64,000 nucleotides of DNA from Flammeovirga pectinis (GTDB lineage: Bacteria; Bacteroidota; Bacteroidia; Cytophagales; Flammeovirgaceae), in NCBI RefSeq assembly GCF_003970675.1, contig NZ_CP034562.1, positions 434,001 to 498,000 of the forward strand. Reading direction: 5' to 3'. The first letter of the stretch is position 1, and every line of letters starts with the position of its first letter. The translations under genes were made by a program, and so were the position numbers. Shown here in pieces: positions 34,420 to 43,248 of this stretch. The notes beneath the pieces were generated by a model. That model was not told the DNA's origin. It saw only the letters and a list, made by a program, of their open reading frames with translations, and made no database searches.

Positions 34420-34580
34420 AAATCACTAATGAAGAAGTTTAAATAGGGTGCTGGCTTTTGCAATATGATAAACTATGTCAATTTATTAAAATTATATTCG
34501 ATGAATAGCTACATAATATAGCTCTTTCTTTATTTTTAATGAAATATATCTAATTCAATTACACTCACTTTAATTTACGT

Positions 34581-36341
34581 ATGAAACCATCACGAGCTTT
34601 TGATTTTCTGTATGTTCAGAAAGAAAACTTTCCTAAAAATGATTGTCTTACTTATAAAGTAAACGGAGAATGGAAAAAATTCTCTACCGATGATGTTATT
34701 GAAATTGTAAATAACTTAAGTGTTGGTTTATTGATTTCAGGTGTTAAGAAAGATGATAAAGTTGCTATAATTTCATCTAATAGACCAGAATGGAATTTTA
34801 TAGATTTAGCTTGTCAGCAAATTGGTGTAATAGTAGTTCCAATTTATCCTACTATAACTGTTTCTGATTATAGTTACATTTTCGATCATTCTGATGCTAA
34901 ATATATTTTTGTTGGAGATAATGACTTATTCAATAAATCAACAGAAGCAGCCCAAAGCGTTGACAAGGTAGAAAAGATTTTTACTTTTGATAAAATTGAT
35001 GGTGCTCCTCACTGGTTAGAAATAGAGAATTTAGGAAAAGGAAAAGAAAGAGGAGAAGTAGAAGAGTCTATGGTAAACGTAAAGCCTGAAGATTTACTGA
35101 CAATTATCTATACTTCTGGCACTACAGGAAGACCAAAAGGGGTGATGCTTTCTCATCAGAATGTAGTCTCTAATGCAATTGCAGTTTCATCTATATGTCC
35201 TATTGAAAAAGGTAAATCAAAAGCATTAAGCTTTTTACCTTTATGTCATATTTTTGAAAGAACAGGATTTTATTATTTTCTGCAATATGGAGTTTCCGTT
35301 TATTACGCCGAAAGTATGGAAACAATTGGAGTAAATCTGCAAGAAGTCAAACCAGATGTGTTTAATACAGTCCCCCGTTTATTAGAGAAAATATATGATA
35401 AGATAATTGCTAAAGGATTAGATGCAGGCGGTGCTAAAAAAGGTGTTTTCTTTTGGGCTTTAAATCTAGGTTTAAGATATGAACCAAGAAAGGAGCAAGG
35501 TTTTATTTATAACTCTCAACTTGATTTAGCAAATAAATTAGTTTTTTCTAAGTGGAGAGATGCATTAGGAGGTAACGTAAAGGCTATTAACATAGGTGCT
35601 GCAGCTCTACAACCACGTTTAGCAAGGGTGTTTTGGTCTGCAGGGATTAAATTATGTGAAGGCTATGGTTTAACAGAAACCTCTCCAGTTATTGCTGTAA
35701 ATAGAGCCAATAATGAAAATATGATGGTTGGAACTGTTGGCCCTTTATTGGATGGTGTTGAAGTTAAGATTGCTGAAGATGGAGAGATTTTAGCAAAAGG
35801 ACCAAATGTAATGATGGGGTACTATAAAGCTCCAGAAAAAACAGCAGAAGTAATAAAAGAAGGGTGGTTCCATACTGGTGATATAGGCGAATTTGTAGAA
35901 GGTAAATTCTTGAAAATTACAGACCGTAAAAAGGAGATGTTTAAAACTTCTGGAGGTAAATATGTAGCACCTCAATTGGTCGAAAATAAAATCAAAGAAT
36001 CTTATTTTATAGAGCAAGCTGCAGTTATAGGTAATAATAGAAAATTTCCATCGGCATTAATAGTTCCAAATTTTGATGGATTAAAAGAATGGTGTAATCT
36101 TCATAACATTGAATATACTTCTGATTCAGAAATCATTAAAAACACAAAAGTGATTGAGAAAATGGATCAAGAAATACAGAAAGCAAATAAGCAATTTGCT
36201 CAGTGGGAAAAGGTGAAAAAGTTTGCTTTAATAGATCATGTTTGGTCAATTGATTCAGGAGAAGTGACACCTACATTAAAATTAAAAAGAAAGGTAATTA
36301 ATGAGAGATACGATAATGTAATCGAAGGGTTATATTCATAA
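34581..36341 (+). CDS. Long-chain fatty acid-CoA ligase (AMP-forming)
   Basis: Length of 586 residues, ANL superfamily. Motifs: the AMP-binding P-loop TIIYTSGTTGRPKGVMLSH, LSFLPLCHIFERTG, GYGLTETSPVIAVN, GWFHTGDIGEF and the catalytic lysine region LKITDRKKEMFKTSGGKYVAP. The layout matches bacterial FadD15-like long-chain acyl-CoA synthetases that activate free fatty acids for beta-oxidation or phospholipid synthesis at the cytoplasmic membrane. Single gene, divergent from the subtilase, with a strong terminator at 36365-36397. Confidence 0.93.
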   Translation: MKPSRAFDFLYVQKENFPKNDCLTYKVNGEWKKFSTDDVIEIVNNLSVGLLISGVKKDDKVAIISSNRPEWNFIDLACQQIGVIVVPIYPTITVSDYSYIFDHSDAKYIFVGDNDLFNKSTEAAQSVDKVEKIFTFDKIDGAPHWLEIENLGKGKERGEVEESMVNVKPEDLLTIIYTSGTTGRPKGVMLSHQNVVSNAIAVSSICPIEKGKSKALSFLPLCHIFERTGFYYFLQYGVSVYYAESMETIGVNLQEVKPDVFNTVPRLLEKIYDKIIAKGLDAGGAKKGVFFWALNLGLRYEPRKEQGFIYNSQLDLANKLVFSKWRDALGGNVKAINIGAAALQPRLARVFWSAGIKLCEGYGLTETSPVIAVNRANNENMMVGTVGPLLDGVEVKIAEDGEILAKGPNVMMGYYKAPEKTAEVIKEGWFHTGDIGEFVEGKFLKITDRKKEMFKTSGGKYVAPQLVENKIKESYFIEQAAVIGNNRKFPSALIVPNFDGLKEWCNLHNIEYTSDSEIIKNTKVIEKMDQEIQKANKQFAQWEKVKKFALIDHVWSIDSGEVTPTLKLKRKVINERYDNVIEGLYS

Positions 36342-36364
36342 CTTCTCTTTCCTTAAGATATGAT

Positions 36365-36397
36365 AAAGGCTTCGTGATTTTACATTACGAAGCCTTT
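36365..36397. terminator. Bidirectional terminator
   Basis: Perfect 11-bp stem AAAGGCTTCGT / ACGAAGCCTTT with 11-base loop and T-rich 3' flank, between the acyl-CoA ligase and the convergent nuclease gene. Confidence 0.9.
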
Positions 36398-36401
36398 GTT
36401 T

Positions 36402-37070
36402 TTATTTTCTAAGAAGAAGAGCTTTTTTTAATAATTGCTCATCTTCAGCAAGTTTTTTAAGCATAATGTCAGCTTTAAGCTTACCATTTGATAAGTAAGG
36501 ATCATCCTTTTCCCATTCAAGTCTAAACAACCTTCCCTTAGATGTTTTACTAATACCAATTACCCTAGTAAGTGGGGCTTGGATAGGAATGTTATAGAAA
36601 GCAATCTGCCTGTCAAAATCTCTTGATAAAACTTGTTTCTCAAAGGCTTCTTTCATGCTTCTTGCTGTCGTTTTTAAATCAACAACAACTTCACCTTCTA
36701 TAAATAAGTCAGGTTTTGCTTTACAGTCTAAACCTGTTATTGGATCTTTCCAAAATACGCATTTTTCAATTTGTACATTGGGGTGTGCTAACATTTCTTT
36801 TAGTAAAGGGTAATTTCTAGCCGTAGCAGCAATTCGTCCAATTCTATTTGCTTGTGCAACAGGAACTTTTTTACTCATCTCTACCCAATCATGAGGTTCA
36901 AGAATGGCAGAATGTAGCATTGTACCTTCTCTCAGTGCTTTTTTTGGAGTGTGCGGTTGCTGACCGAGCAACAGGAGCTGAGCGTTTTTTATATCTGTAT
37001 TGGCAAGAGCAGGATGATTTCTATATTCTTTTTCATCCATGTCAATAACCTCGTAGGAAATGTTTGACAT
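36402..37070 (-). CDS. RecE-like PD-(D/E)XK nuclease (DUF3799 type), orphan
   Basis: Length of 222 residues. The sequence follows the C-terminal nuclease domain of phage RecE/exonuclease VIII: EGTMLHSAILEP (H53), an acidic position in IEKCVFWKDPITGLDCKAKPD (E102, D121) and VVVDLKTT (D131, K133), then a helix with Q155 and Y159 (RQIAFYN). These are the expected PD-(D/E)XK metal-binding and catalytic positions, so an active Mg-dependent exonuclease is plausible. RecE usually comes with the annealing protein RecT in prophages. No RecT and no phage genes are present here, so this is either a domesticated remnant or a stand-alone host nuclease. Confidence 0.8.
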   Translation of the reverse strand: MSNISYEVIDMDEKEYRNHPALANTDIKNAQLLLLGQQPHTPKKALREGTMLHSAILEPHDWVEMSKKVPVAQANRIGRIAATARNYPLLKEMLAHPNVQIEKCVFWKDPITGLDCKAKPDLFIEGEVVVDLKTTARSMKEAFEKQVLSRDFDRQIAFYNIPIQAPLTRVIGISKTSKGRLFRLEWEKDDPYLSNGKLKADIMLKKLAEDEQLLKKALLLRK

Positions 37071-37297
37071 TCAGAACTTAATTTAAATGAGGTACAAAGA
37101 TGCATTTATGAGCATGAACTAACAAAGTTTGTTGTTTTTAAAATGACACTGTTAGGATAGTTTTAGTGTATTGAATTAATAAAGTGATAGAAGTTATGTT
37201 TTCAATCCGTAGTAAATTGATTAAATTTACTTTATATCCAATTCAGACCATTTATTAAGAAAATGAATTCTGAGTTAAAAGATTCATAAAAAAGACT

Positions 37298-38362
37298 ATG
37301 GCATTAATTAGTAAAAAGAAAGTTCCGTACCCTGTAACAGAACCTTTAGAATATTTTTTAGATCAGTACGATAGAATGTCTCCTATTTCTATTAAATACG
37401 AAGATCTTTGTAGATACAATACAGCAATACCATTATACGATTCTAATGGGGAAGATACTTTATGGGTGACTGTGTTTTATGCACAGGATGATATGGAACA
37501 AATCTATTCAACATTAAAGACATTATATGCTACATTAAGAGCTGATGGTAATGTAAATGTAATGGAGCACCTTTTTATTGATCGTGTTGATATGTGTACT
37601 TATGGGAATACAAAACCATTTCGTATTAGAATTGTAAATAGAATTAATGATAACTTCGATTATTTTTATGTAAAAGTTGCCGATGCTTCTCGTATTTATG
37701 GGTTAGAATTAGAAGATATTTTATCCCCAAATAAGGTAAGCTATCTTGTTACAGAACAAACATTAATTGAAGAACATATACCTGGTATTCCTGGAGATTC
37801 TTTTATTAATCATTATTTAGAAGATGGCCATCAGAATAAGACACGTTTAACGAAAGAGTTTGTAAAGTTTAATGAAAGATGTTTTGTTCAACTGCTTGGT
37901 GATATGCACTCTTCTAACTGGGTTGTATTAATGGTGCCAGATTTTGATGAAATTAACTATAGAATTAGACCTATTGATTTTGATCAACAGAGTTATGAAG
38001 GGAGGAGGAACATTTATATGCCTCAGTTCTACCGTCAGAATAATGCGATTTTAAAATTAATGATGGGTAAAATTTCATGGGAATCAGTTCGTCAGTATCA
38101 AGCAGAAGAACGCTTTATGATTGCTAGTAGAGTGATGGGTTTCCGACATAGAGCAAAAGATATTTTAAAAACTATGCGGAAGGATATTATCGCACCTAGA
38201 GAGAATGTTATCACACTTCGTAGCGATCTTTCAGAGCATTATAAAAGTTCACGGTTTTTGAAATGTGAGAATATGGGTGAAATCGTCACAGAATCTATTG
38301 AACATGTACTAAGAAGACAAGAGAAATATAAAAATATGTTTGAGGCAAATAGTCCTTATTAA
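37298..38362 (+). CDS. Unknown protein with protein-kinase-like fold motifs
   Basis: Length of 354 residues, no signal peptide. I do not recognise a named family. Two blocks resemble the catalytic centre of kinase-like (APH/eukaryotic-kinase-fold) enzymes: LLGDMHSSNW (D202, H204, N207), like the GDxHxxN catalytic loop, and RPIDFDQQSYEG (D227, D229), like the metal-binding DFG/IDFD loop 25 residues on. Upstream, FYVKVADAS (K126) and LELEDIL could be the ATP-anchoring lysine strand and C-helix. If so it would phosphorylate a small molecule or protein. Monocistronic, with a clear terminator after it. The kinase reading is inference. Confidence 0.6.
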   Translation: MALISKKKVPYPVTEPLEYFLDQYDRMSPISIKYEDLCRYNTAIPLYDSNGEDTLWVTVFYAQDDMEQIYSTLKTLYATLRADGNVNVMEHLFIDRVDMCTYGNTKPFRIRIVNRINDNFDYFYVKVADASRIYGLELEDILSPNKVSYLVTEQTLIEEHIPGIPGDSFINHYLEDGHQNKTRLTKEFVKFNERCFVQLLGDMHSSNWVVLMVPDFDEINYRIRPIDFDQQSYEGRRNIYMPQFYRQNNAILKLMMGKISWESVRQYQAEERFMIASRVMGFRHRAKDILKTMRKDIIAPRENVITLRSDLSEHYKSSRFLKCENMGEIVTESIEHVLRRQEKYKNMFEANSPY

Positions 38363-38405
38363 AAAAAACACCTCAGTGATTTCAATTTAACTGAGGTGTT
38401 TTTTT
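38361..38405. terminator. Bidirectional terminator
   Basis: Stem AACACCTCAGT / ACTGAGGTGTT flanked by A8 and T7, between the kinase-like gene and convergent gldH. Confidence 0.9.
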
Positions 38406-38928
38406 ATTCTACATGTTCTAATCGATAACCAACTCCAATTACGCCTTCTAAAGTATCAGGCCTCATATAGTGTTTGATATCAATTTTATATGTTCCTTTT
38501 GATGGGAATGAAGTTTTTTTTCTGAGAAGTAAAGGGTGAACAAATACGGCACCCGTACTACTAAAACCAGTTGAATTTTCTATATGTCCAAAAGGCTCTC
38601 CTGTTTTTACTTCAAAAAGTTGAAAATCAGACATTTTATCATTTATCAATGTATCTGGCTGAAGAGAATCAACTTTAGTAAGACTGTATTTAATATATAT
38701 GTTTTGGAATGGATACTCTGTGGTATTTCTAATCAAAGCATAGATATTATAAGGTTTAGCATCCTCCACTTCAAAAGTAAATGAAGATACAGAATCAGCC
38801 GGCCAAACACCCTCCTCATAATCTACATATTCTTCATTTATAATAGAAGAATTACATGCAAAACTTAAAAAAGCAACTCCTAATAAAAGGAGTGCTTTGT
38901 ATGACTTCAAAGACAAAAAATTATTCAT
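38404..38928 (-). CDS. gldH: Gliding motility lipoprotein GldH
   Basis: About 174 residues from the ATG at 38928 (MNNFLSLKSYKALLLLGVAF); a longer reading starting at 39105 lies inside the upstream gene and is not supported. The lipoprotein signal ends FACNSS, with the lipidated Cys at residue 25. The mature domain (YVDYEEGVWPADSVSSF, YPFQNIYIKY, GTYKIDIKHYMRPDTLEGV, GVGYRLE) is the GldH family pattern. GldH is required for gliding in Bacteroidota and lies by custom beside a PSP1-domain gene, as here. Its start overlaps the ricT stop by 8 bp, implying translational coupling. Confidence 0.88.
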   Translation of the reverse strand: MNNFLSLKSYKALLLLGVAFLSFACNSSIINEEYVDYEEGVWPADSVSSFTFEVEDAKPYNIYALIRNTTEYPFQNIYIKYSLTKVDSLQPDTLINDKMSDFQLFEVKTGEPFGHIENSTGFSSTGAVFVHPLLLRKKTSFPSKGTYKIDIKHYMRPDTLEGVIGVGYRLEHVE

Positions 38929-40348
38929 TATTAGAATTATCAGGTCTTTTTCTTTTGTTTCTATTCCCTTTAAAAGGAGGCCTTGATGGTTTTTTACCTC
39001 CGTCTTCTTTTTTCTGATTTTGTCTATTCTGAGGCGGGTTGTTTCCTTTGTTATTTGGAACGTTTTGCTTCTGATTAGTATCATTTGAAGATGGATTACC
39101 TTCACCCTGTTGATTAGGGTTACGTCCTTGTTTATTAGGAGTTACTCTCTTTTTAAAGTTCGAAGGTCCATTGTTAGGCTTTTTTCTTGAAGGTTTTTTC
39201 TGTTGATCTAATTTTTTATTATCAGGTCCTTTCTTGAATTTATCATCAGGTTTTCTACGTCCTTTTTGCTTTTTCTGAGGAAGAGGTTGTTTATCTAAAA
39301 TACTACTAAGTTTTTGTTCTTGCAGCATTGCAGATTTATCCACTAGATCTTCTTCTAAAGTTTCAGGATATTTTCCTTTAGCATTCATTTGTGTAACCTC
39401 ATTCACACGTTCTGTTGAGATTACATGCCATGTTGTTTCACCTTGGAAACTAAACCACATGCGCTTGCGGAAAATATCTACTTTTTGTAGTTGAGCATCA
39501 CCTTTTTTTGTCTTTAAGTTTCTATCCAACATTGGAATATCCACTAAAGCATCTATATACGTTTCTAACTCATAGTTAAGACAACATTTTAGTCGTCCAC
39601 ATTGGCCAGATAACTTACTAGGATTTAAAGATAAATTCTGATAACGCGCAGCAGAAGTCGACACGCTTTTAAATTCTGTAAGCCATGTAGAACAGCAAAG
39701 TTCTCTACCACAAGAACCAATACCTCCTAATCTACTTGCTTCTTGACGTAAGCTAATTTGACGCATTTCAACTCTAATCTTAAACTCACTTGCTAAGACT
39801 TTAATTAATTGACGAAAATCGACTCTGTCATCTGCAGAATAATAAAATGTAGCTTTAGAGTTATCTGCTTGGAAATCTACATCAGAAAGTTTCATCTGTA
39901 GACCTATTTCCTGAATAATTTCACGAGTACGGTATAGGGTTGGTATTTCCCTGTTTTTTACCATCGCTAATTTCTCTAAATCTTTAGGTGTTGCATGACG
40001 AAGAATTTGTAAAAGATCATCTTCTTCATCAATACCCTTTTTTATCATTTGTAAGCGTACAAGGTCTCCTTGTAAACTAACATGACCAATGTGATGTCCA
40101 TTTCCAGTATCTACTACTAATGGATCACCTGTATAAAGTTCGAAATGTTGGTCATTTTTAAAATAACCTTTTCTTCCACCTTTAAATTTTATTTCTACTA
40201 TATTAAAACGTTGCGATGAGGGTAAATCCATATCACCGAGCCAATCAAACGAATTTAATTTGCTACAGCCGCCAGAACCACAGTCTCCATTACTGCCACA
40301 TCCTGTAGGTACTCCACACGCAACCGTTGAACACGATTGACATCCCAT
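38921..40348 (-). CDS. ricT: PSP1-domain protein RicT/YaaT-like, with long basic tail
   Basis: About 475 residues from the ATG at 40348 (MGCQSCSTVACGV). The N-terminal Cys cluster holds eight cysteines (CQSC, AC, GC, DC, GGC). The PSP1 core carries the second cysteine set (GIGSCGRELCCSTWL, SGQCGRLKCCLNYEL), typical of RicT, a partner in RNase Y/Fe-S Ric complexes in Firmicutes. The final ~120 residues are low-complexity, rich in Lys, Asn, Gln and Pro (KKQKGRRKPDDKFKKG, RPPFKGNRNKRKRPDN), probably disordered and nucleic-acid binding. It is operonic between coaD (72 bp) and gldH (8-bp overlap). Role in this phylum not known. Confidence 0.85.
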   Translation of the reverse strand: MGCQSCSTVACGVPTGCGSNGDCGSGGCSKLNSFDWLGDMDLPSSQRFNIVEIKFKGGRKGYFKNDQHFELYTGDPLVVDTGNGHHIGHVSLQGDLVRLQMIKKGIDEEDDLLQILRHATPKDLEKLAMVKNREIPTLYRTREIIQEIGLQMKLSDVDFQADNSKATFYYSADDRVDFRQLIKVLASEFKIRVEMRQISLRQEASRLGGIGSCGRELCCSTWLTEFKSVSTSAARYQNLSLNPSKLSGQCGRLKCCLNYELETYIDALVDIPMLDRNLKTKKGDAQLQKVDIFRKRMWFSFQGETTWHVISTERVNEVTQMNAKGKYPETLEEDLVDKSAMLQEQKLSSILDKQPLPQKKQKGRRKPDDKFKKGPDNKKLDQQKKPSRKKPNNGPSNFKKRVTPNKQGRNPNQQGEGNPSSNDTNQKQNVPNNKGNNPPQNRQNQKKEDGGKKPSRPPFKGNRNKRKRPDNSNNE

Positions 40349-40420
40349 AAATATATATTTAAAACTATCTAATGATAGGGTGAGGCAAACTAGCCTCAAT
40401 GCAATTTAGCATTTAAAAAG

Positions 40421-40882
40421 TTAAATCCCTTCTTTGAGGTGAAAAGGGACAAATTCACCTACATCATGCCCAAATTTATGCAATTCTCTAATAATAGAAG
40501 AACTTAAATGAGAGTATTCTGGAGATGTATAAATAAAAACAGTATCAATGCCGTTTACATATCTGTTAGCTTGGGCAATACTATTTTCATATTCAAAATC
40601 TGTTGTGTTTCTTAATCCTCTTAACAAAACACACGCACCAAGGTCTTTTGCTACTTTTGCAGTTAAACCTTGGTATAAAATTACTTTTACTTGAGGGTTA
40701 TTTTCAAAATGAAGTTCAATTAAATCCTTCATTTTTTCGGCTGGAAAAAATCGCTTTTTCTTAGAATTATGTCCTATACCAATAATGACCTCATCAAATA
40801 GTTGAGTACCACGAATTGCTATATCTTCATGACCTTTAGTGAAAGGGTCGAAAGTTCCAGGGAAAAAGGCTATTCTTTTCAT
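40421..40882 (-). CDS. coaD: Phosphopantetheine adenylyltransferase
   Basis: Length of 153 residues, of normal size. Nucleotidyltransferase motifs: FFPGTFDPFTKGHEDI (TxGH), LLRGLRNTTDFEYE and SPEYSHLSSSIIREL. It transfers AMP to 4'-phosphopantetheine in coenzyme A synthesis. Its first 4 bp overlap the DUF3822 gene stop, a common Bacteroidota pairing, so the two are translationally coupled. Confidence 0.96.
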   Translation of the reverse strand: MKRIAFFPGTFDPFTKGHEDIAIRGTQLFDEVIIGIGHNSKKKRFFPAEKMKDLIELHFENNPQVKVILYQGLTAKVAKDLGACVLLRGLRNTTDFEYENSIAQANRYVNGIDTVFIYTSPEYSHLSSSIIRELHKFGHDVGEFVPFHLKEGI

Positions 40883-41757
40883 CGATTTAATTTCATATTG
40901 CCAATTATATCAACAGCAGCATGTTCATGAGGTTCTTGATCAAACTGGTATGCATATAGCATATCTTTAGGTTTCTTTCCAGTGTTTACTTTACCAATAA
41001 ATTTTCGTAGAGTAGCAATTGCTGTATTATCAGTTTTTACTTCTCCCCAAATTGTTAAAGTAGTGTCTTGAGGTGTTCCTTTTAACTCGTCAATTACAAA
41101 AAGCACATAGTACAATAAATCTTGTTCTGTTTTGTACTTAAAAGAATTTGCAAAAGTAACTTGCTTTTCCTCATTACACTTTGTAAGATAGAGCATATCA
41201 CTATCTAAGTAGCAATGCAAAGAGTGGCTATCAAATTCAAAAGCTTCAGGAATAAAGCTTTCCATGCTATGAGAAAATGATAGATTAGAATTACTATACA
41301 TCTCAAAGAACCAATTTTCTAATTCCTGAGGTAAAGTAAAAAGGATAGAAGCATTTAAACTTGTAGTATTTTTAAAGATTTTATCTTCTTTACTACTGAA
41401 TTTAGATGTTAATGATAAGATAGTTTCATCATTGTCTTCACCTTCAATTTCTGAAGGAATAAAAGCAAATGATGGAAGAGCAGAAATGATATTAACGTTC
41501 TTCCAAAAAGCAGCATTCAGAAATGAATGTTTTTGCACAATGTTGTGCAAGTTTACGATAAGTGCAGTGGTGTTCATTGCAGTTTCGTAACCATACGATT
41601 CAAGAGCTAAGCACTCGTTGTTTTCAGGGTCATATACTCCTATAGCAAGACAGCTTTGATGTACCCTCAAATGCAAGCTGTAATCAGCAAGTCGAGAAAC
41701 ATCAAAGCTGTTTGAATGTACGGAGTATCTGACTGATTCAAATAGCAGATCTTCCAA
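40879..41757 (-). CDS. DUF3822 family protein
   Basis: Length of 292 residues, cytoplasmic (no signal peptide). The order and flavour (DVSRLADYSLHLRVHQSCLAIGV, ALIVNLHNIVQKHSFL, CYLDSDMLYLTKCNEEKQVTFANSF, DLLYYVLFVIDEL) match the DUF3822 proteins found just upstream of coaD in Bacteroidota, which resemble actin/ASKHA-like folds. Function is unknown; the constant partnership with coaD hints at a link to CoA or acyl carrier metabolism. It overlaps coaD by 4 bp and follows the next gene by 2 bp. Confidence 0.8.
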   Translation of the reverse strand: MEDLLFESVRYSVHSNSFDVSRLADYSLHLRVHQSCLAIGVYDPENNECLALESYGYETAMNTTALIVNLHNIVQKHSFLNAAFWKNVNIISALPSFAFIPSEIEGEDNDETILSLTSKFSSKEDKIFKNTTSLNASILFTLPQELENWFFEMYSNSNLSFSHSMESFIPEAFEFDSHSLHCYLDSDMLYLTKCNEEKQVTFANSFKYKTEQDLLYYVLFVIDELKGTPQDTTLTIWGEVKTDNTAIATLRKFIGKVNTGKKPKDMLYAYQFDQEPHEHAAVDIIGNMKLNR

Positions 41758-41759
41758 TA

Positions 41760-42362
41760 TTATTCCCAGTTACCTGCAGTAGTTGCTTCAAATAATGAAC
41801 CAAACTTAAGAAGTCTTCTAGTAGGAGATGCGTTAGATTCTTTACGTTGTGGATCACGTGGGAATCTGTCTACTACTTCAATAAAAGCAATATTAGCATT
41901 GCCTTTCTTCTTTTTATCTACAGAAAGTTCAAATTCTTTTCCGTTTTTACCAGAGATGTACTTTAACTTCTTAGCGTCAAAATTTTGACCAGGGAAGATT
42001 CTCTCTCTTACTTGAGTTGCTCCAATTGTATCATACTCAATACGAACTGAATCAGTACGAGTGTAGTACAATGGATCATTTTTAGTACGAGGAGTGATAA
42101 TCTCTTTCTTTTGTACGTTATAAATTGTGTCATCATCGATGAACATCGCCAACGTATCCCAAGAAGCAGTGTATTTCTTGTATCTTGATAGGTAAGCTGT
42201 TTCTGCTTCACGTATCATCTTTAATTGTTTAGTAACGACTGCTTCAGATTTTTTAATTTCTTTACTTTCTCTGATTGTGTCAAATACACTATGATATAAT
42301 GCCCATGCCAATATCAGTACTACCGGTACCATTAAAATGGTTAGTATCTTTGTCTTTGTCAT
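41760..42362 (-). CDS. Conserved hypothetical membrane-anchored protein
   Basis: Length of 200 residues. One N-terminal transmembrane helix (ILTILMVPVVLILAWALYHS) and a helical stretch (SKEIKKSEAVVTKQLKMIREAETAYLSRY shape: a pilin-like amphipathic helix) precede a beta-rich soluble domain. The helix-then-globule layout is reminiscent of type IV pilin/pseudopilin-like subunits, but there is no prepilin cleavage motif. It heads the DUF3822-coaD-ricT-gldH operon (2-bp gap), where Bacteroidota often carry an uncharacterised gene of this kind. Function unknown. Confidence 0.65.
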   Translation of the reverse strand: MTKTKILTILMVPVVLILAWALYHSVFDTIRESKEIKKSEAVVTKQLKMIREAETAYLSRYKKYTASWDTLAMFIDDDTIYNVQKKEIITPRTKNDPLYYTRTDSVRIEYDTIGATQVRERIFPGQNFDAKKLKYISGKNGKEFELSVDKKKKGNANIAFIEVVDRFPRDPQRKESNASPTRRLLKFGSLFEATTAGNWE

Positions 42363-42573
42363 TTTTCTTCTGTGAGTTTGTTGTAATGTTGCTGCGAACT
42401 AAATACTATTTCAGTCAAAGGATCTAATGAACAAATCATAAACTCTAATACATTATTAACGAGACCCATTTTTGACCAAGGCAAATTTAATTAGATTTTG
42501 GAAAAAAAATAATTCCATTAACCTAAAACATGTTACTGAATCAAGAATAAGTGTATTTTTTCGTCATAATCCT

Positions 42574-43209
42574 CTAAATAATTCTTAATTCGTACTTTTT
42601 GGCTAAATCTCTTTTCTTTTCTTTAACAACTTTTATGTTTATTTCTATTCTTTCAAGAGGTTCTCCGTCGTCATAAATGTCAGATTCTGCAATTTTTTGG
42701 ATGACATCCATACCTTCAACCACATAACCGAACACTGTATAGTTACCATCTAAATGGTGTGCACCTTCTTTTGCTTCGACGATATAAAATTGAGAACCAC
42801 TAGAAGATTTACTAGGATTTATCTCATCATTTTGTCTTGCAGCTCCTACCATTCCATAGTCATGGTCTAAGCCTTCAACAATTTCGCTATTGATTGTATA
42901 TCCAGGATTGCCAATTCCAATTCTAGTACTATCATTACCTGTTCTGGTATTTGGGTCACCTCCTTGAATCATGAAGCCTTTTAAAACTCTATGAAAAGTA
43001 GTTCCATTGTAAAAATCATCCTTTGCTAACCTTAGGAAGTTTTTTTTATGTTCTGGGGTTTCATCAAATAATAAAATGACGATTTCGCCAAAAGAGGTTT
43101 CTATATGAACAACTTCATCTTTTCCTTTAAGTTTTTTCTTCTTCTGAGCGAATGAAGAGTTTATTGTTAGAAAACAGAAGATAATTGTAAGGAATAATGG
43201 GATGGAACG
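42574..43209 (-). CDS. Peptidyl-prolyl cis-trans isomerase, cyclophilin type, exported
   Basis: About 211 residues from the ATG at 43209, which gives a clean signal peptide (MRSIPLFLTIIFCFLTINSSFAQ); an upstream ATG at 43236 is possible. Cyclophilin motifs: NFLRLAKDDFYNGTTFHRVL, GFMIQGGDPNTRTGNDS, IVEGLDHDYGMVGAAR, SSGSQFYIVEAKEGAHHLDGNYTVFG. It should catalyse proline isomerisation during protein folding in the periplasm. Starts only 39 bp from the divergent VanZ gene. Confidence 0.9.
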   Translation of the reverse strand, partial: RSIPLFLTIIFCFLTINSSFAQKKKKLKGKDEVVHIETSFGEIVILLFDETPEHKKNFLRLAKDDFYNGTTFHRVLKGFMIQGGDPNTRTGNDSTRIGIGNPGYTINSEIVEGLDHDYGMVGAARQNDEINPSKSSSGSQFYIVEAKEGAHHLDGNYTVFGYVVEGMDVIQKIAESDIYDDGEPLERIEINIKVVKEKKRDLAKKYELRII

Positions 43210-43248
43210 CATATTTTTGCTGCTTGAAAAAATCATTTTTATAATATC

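Noticed and set aside
38929-39105. Longer N-terminal reading of GldH
   Set aside because: It lies within the ricT coding region and would put the lipoprotein signal in the middle of the protein.
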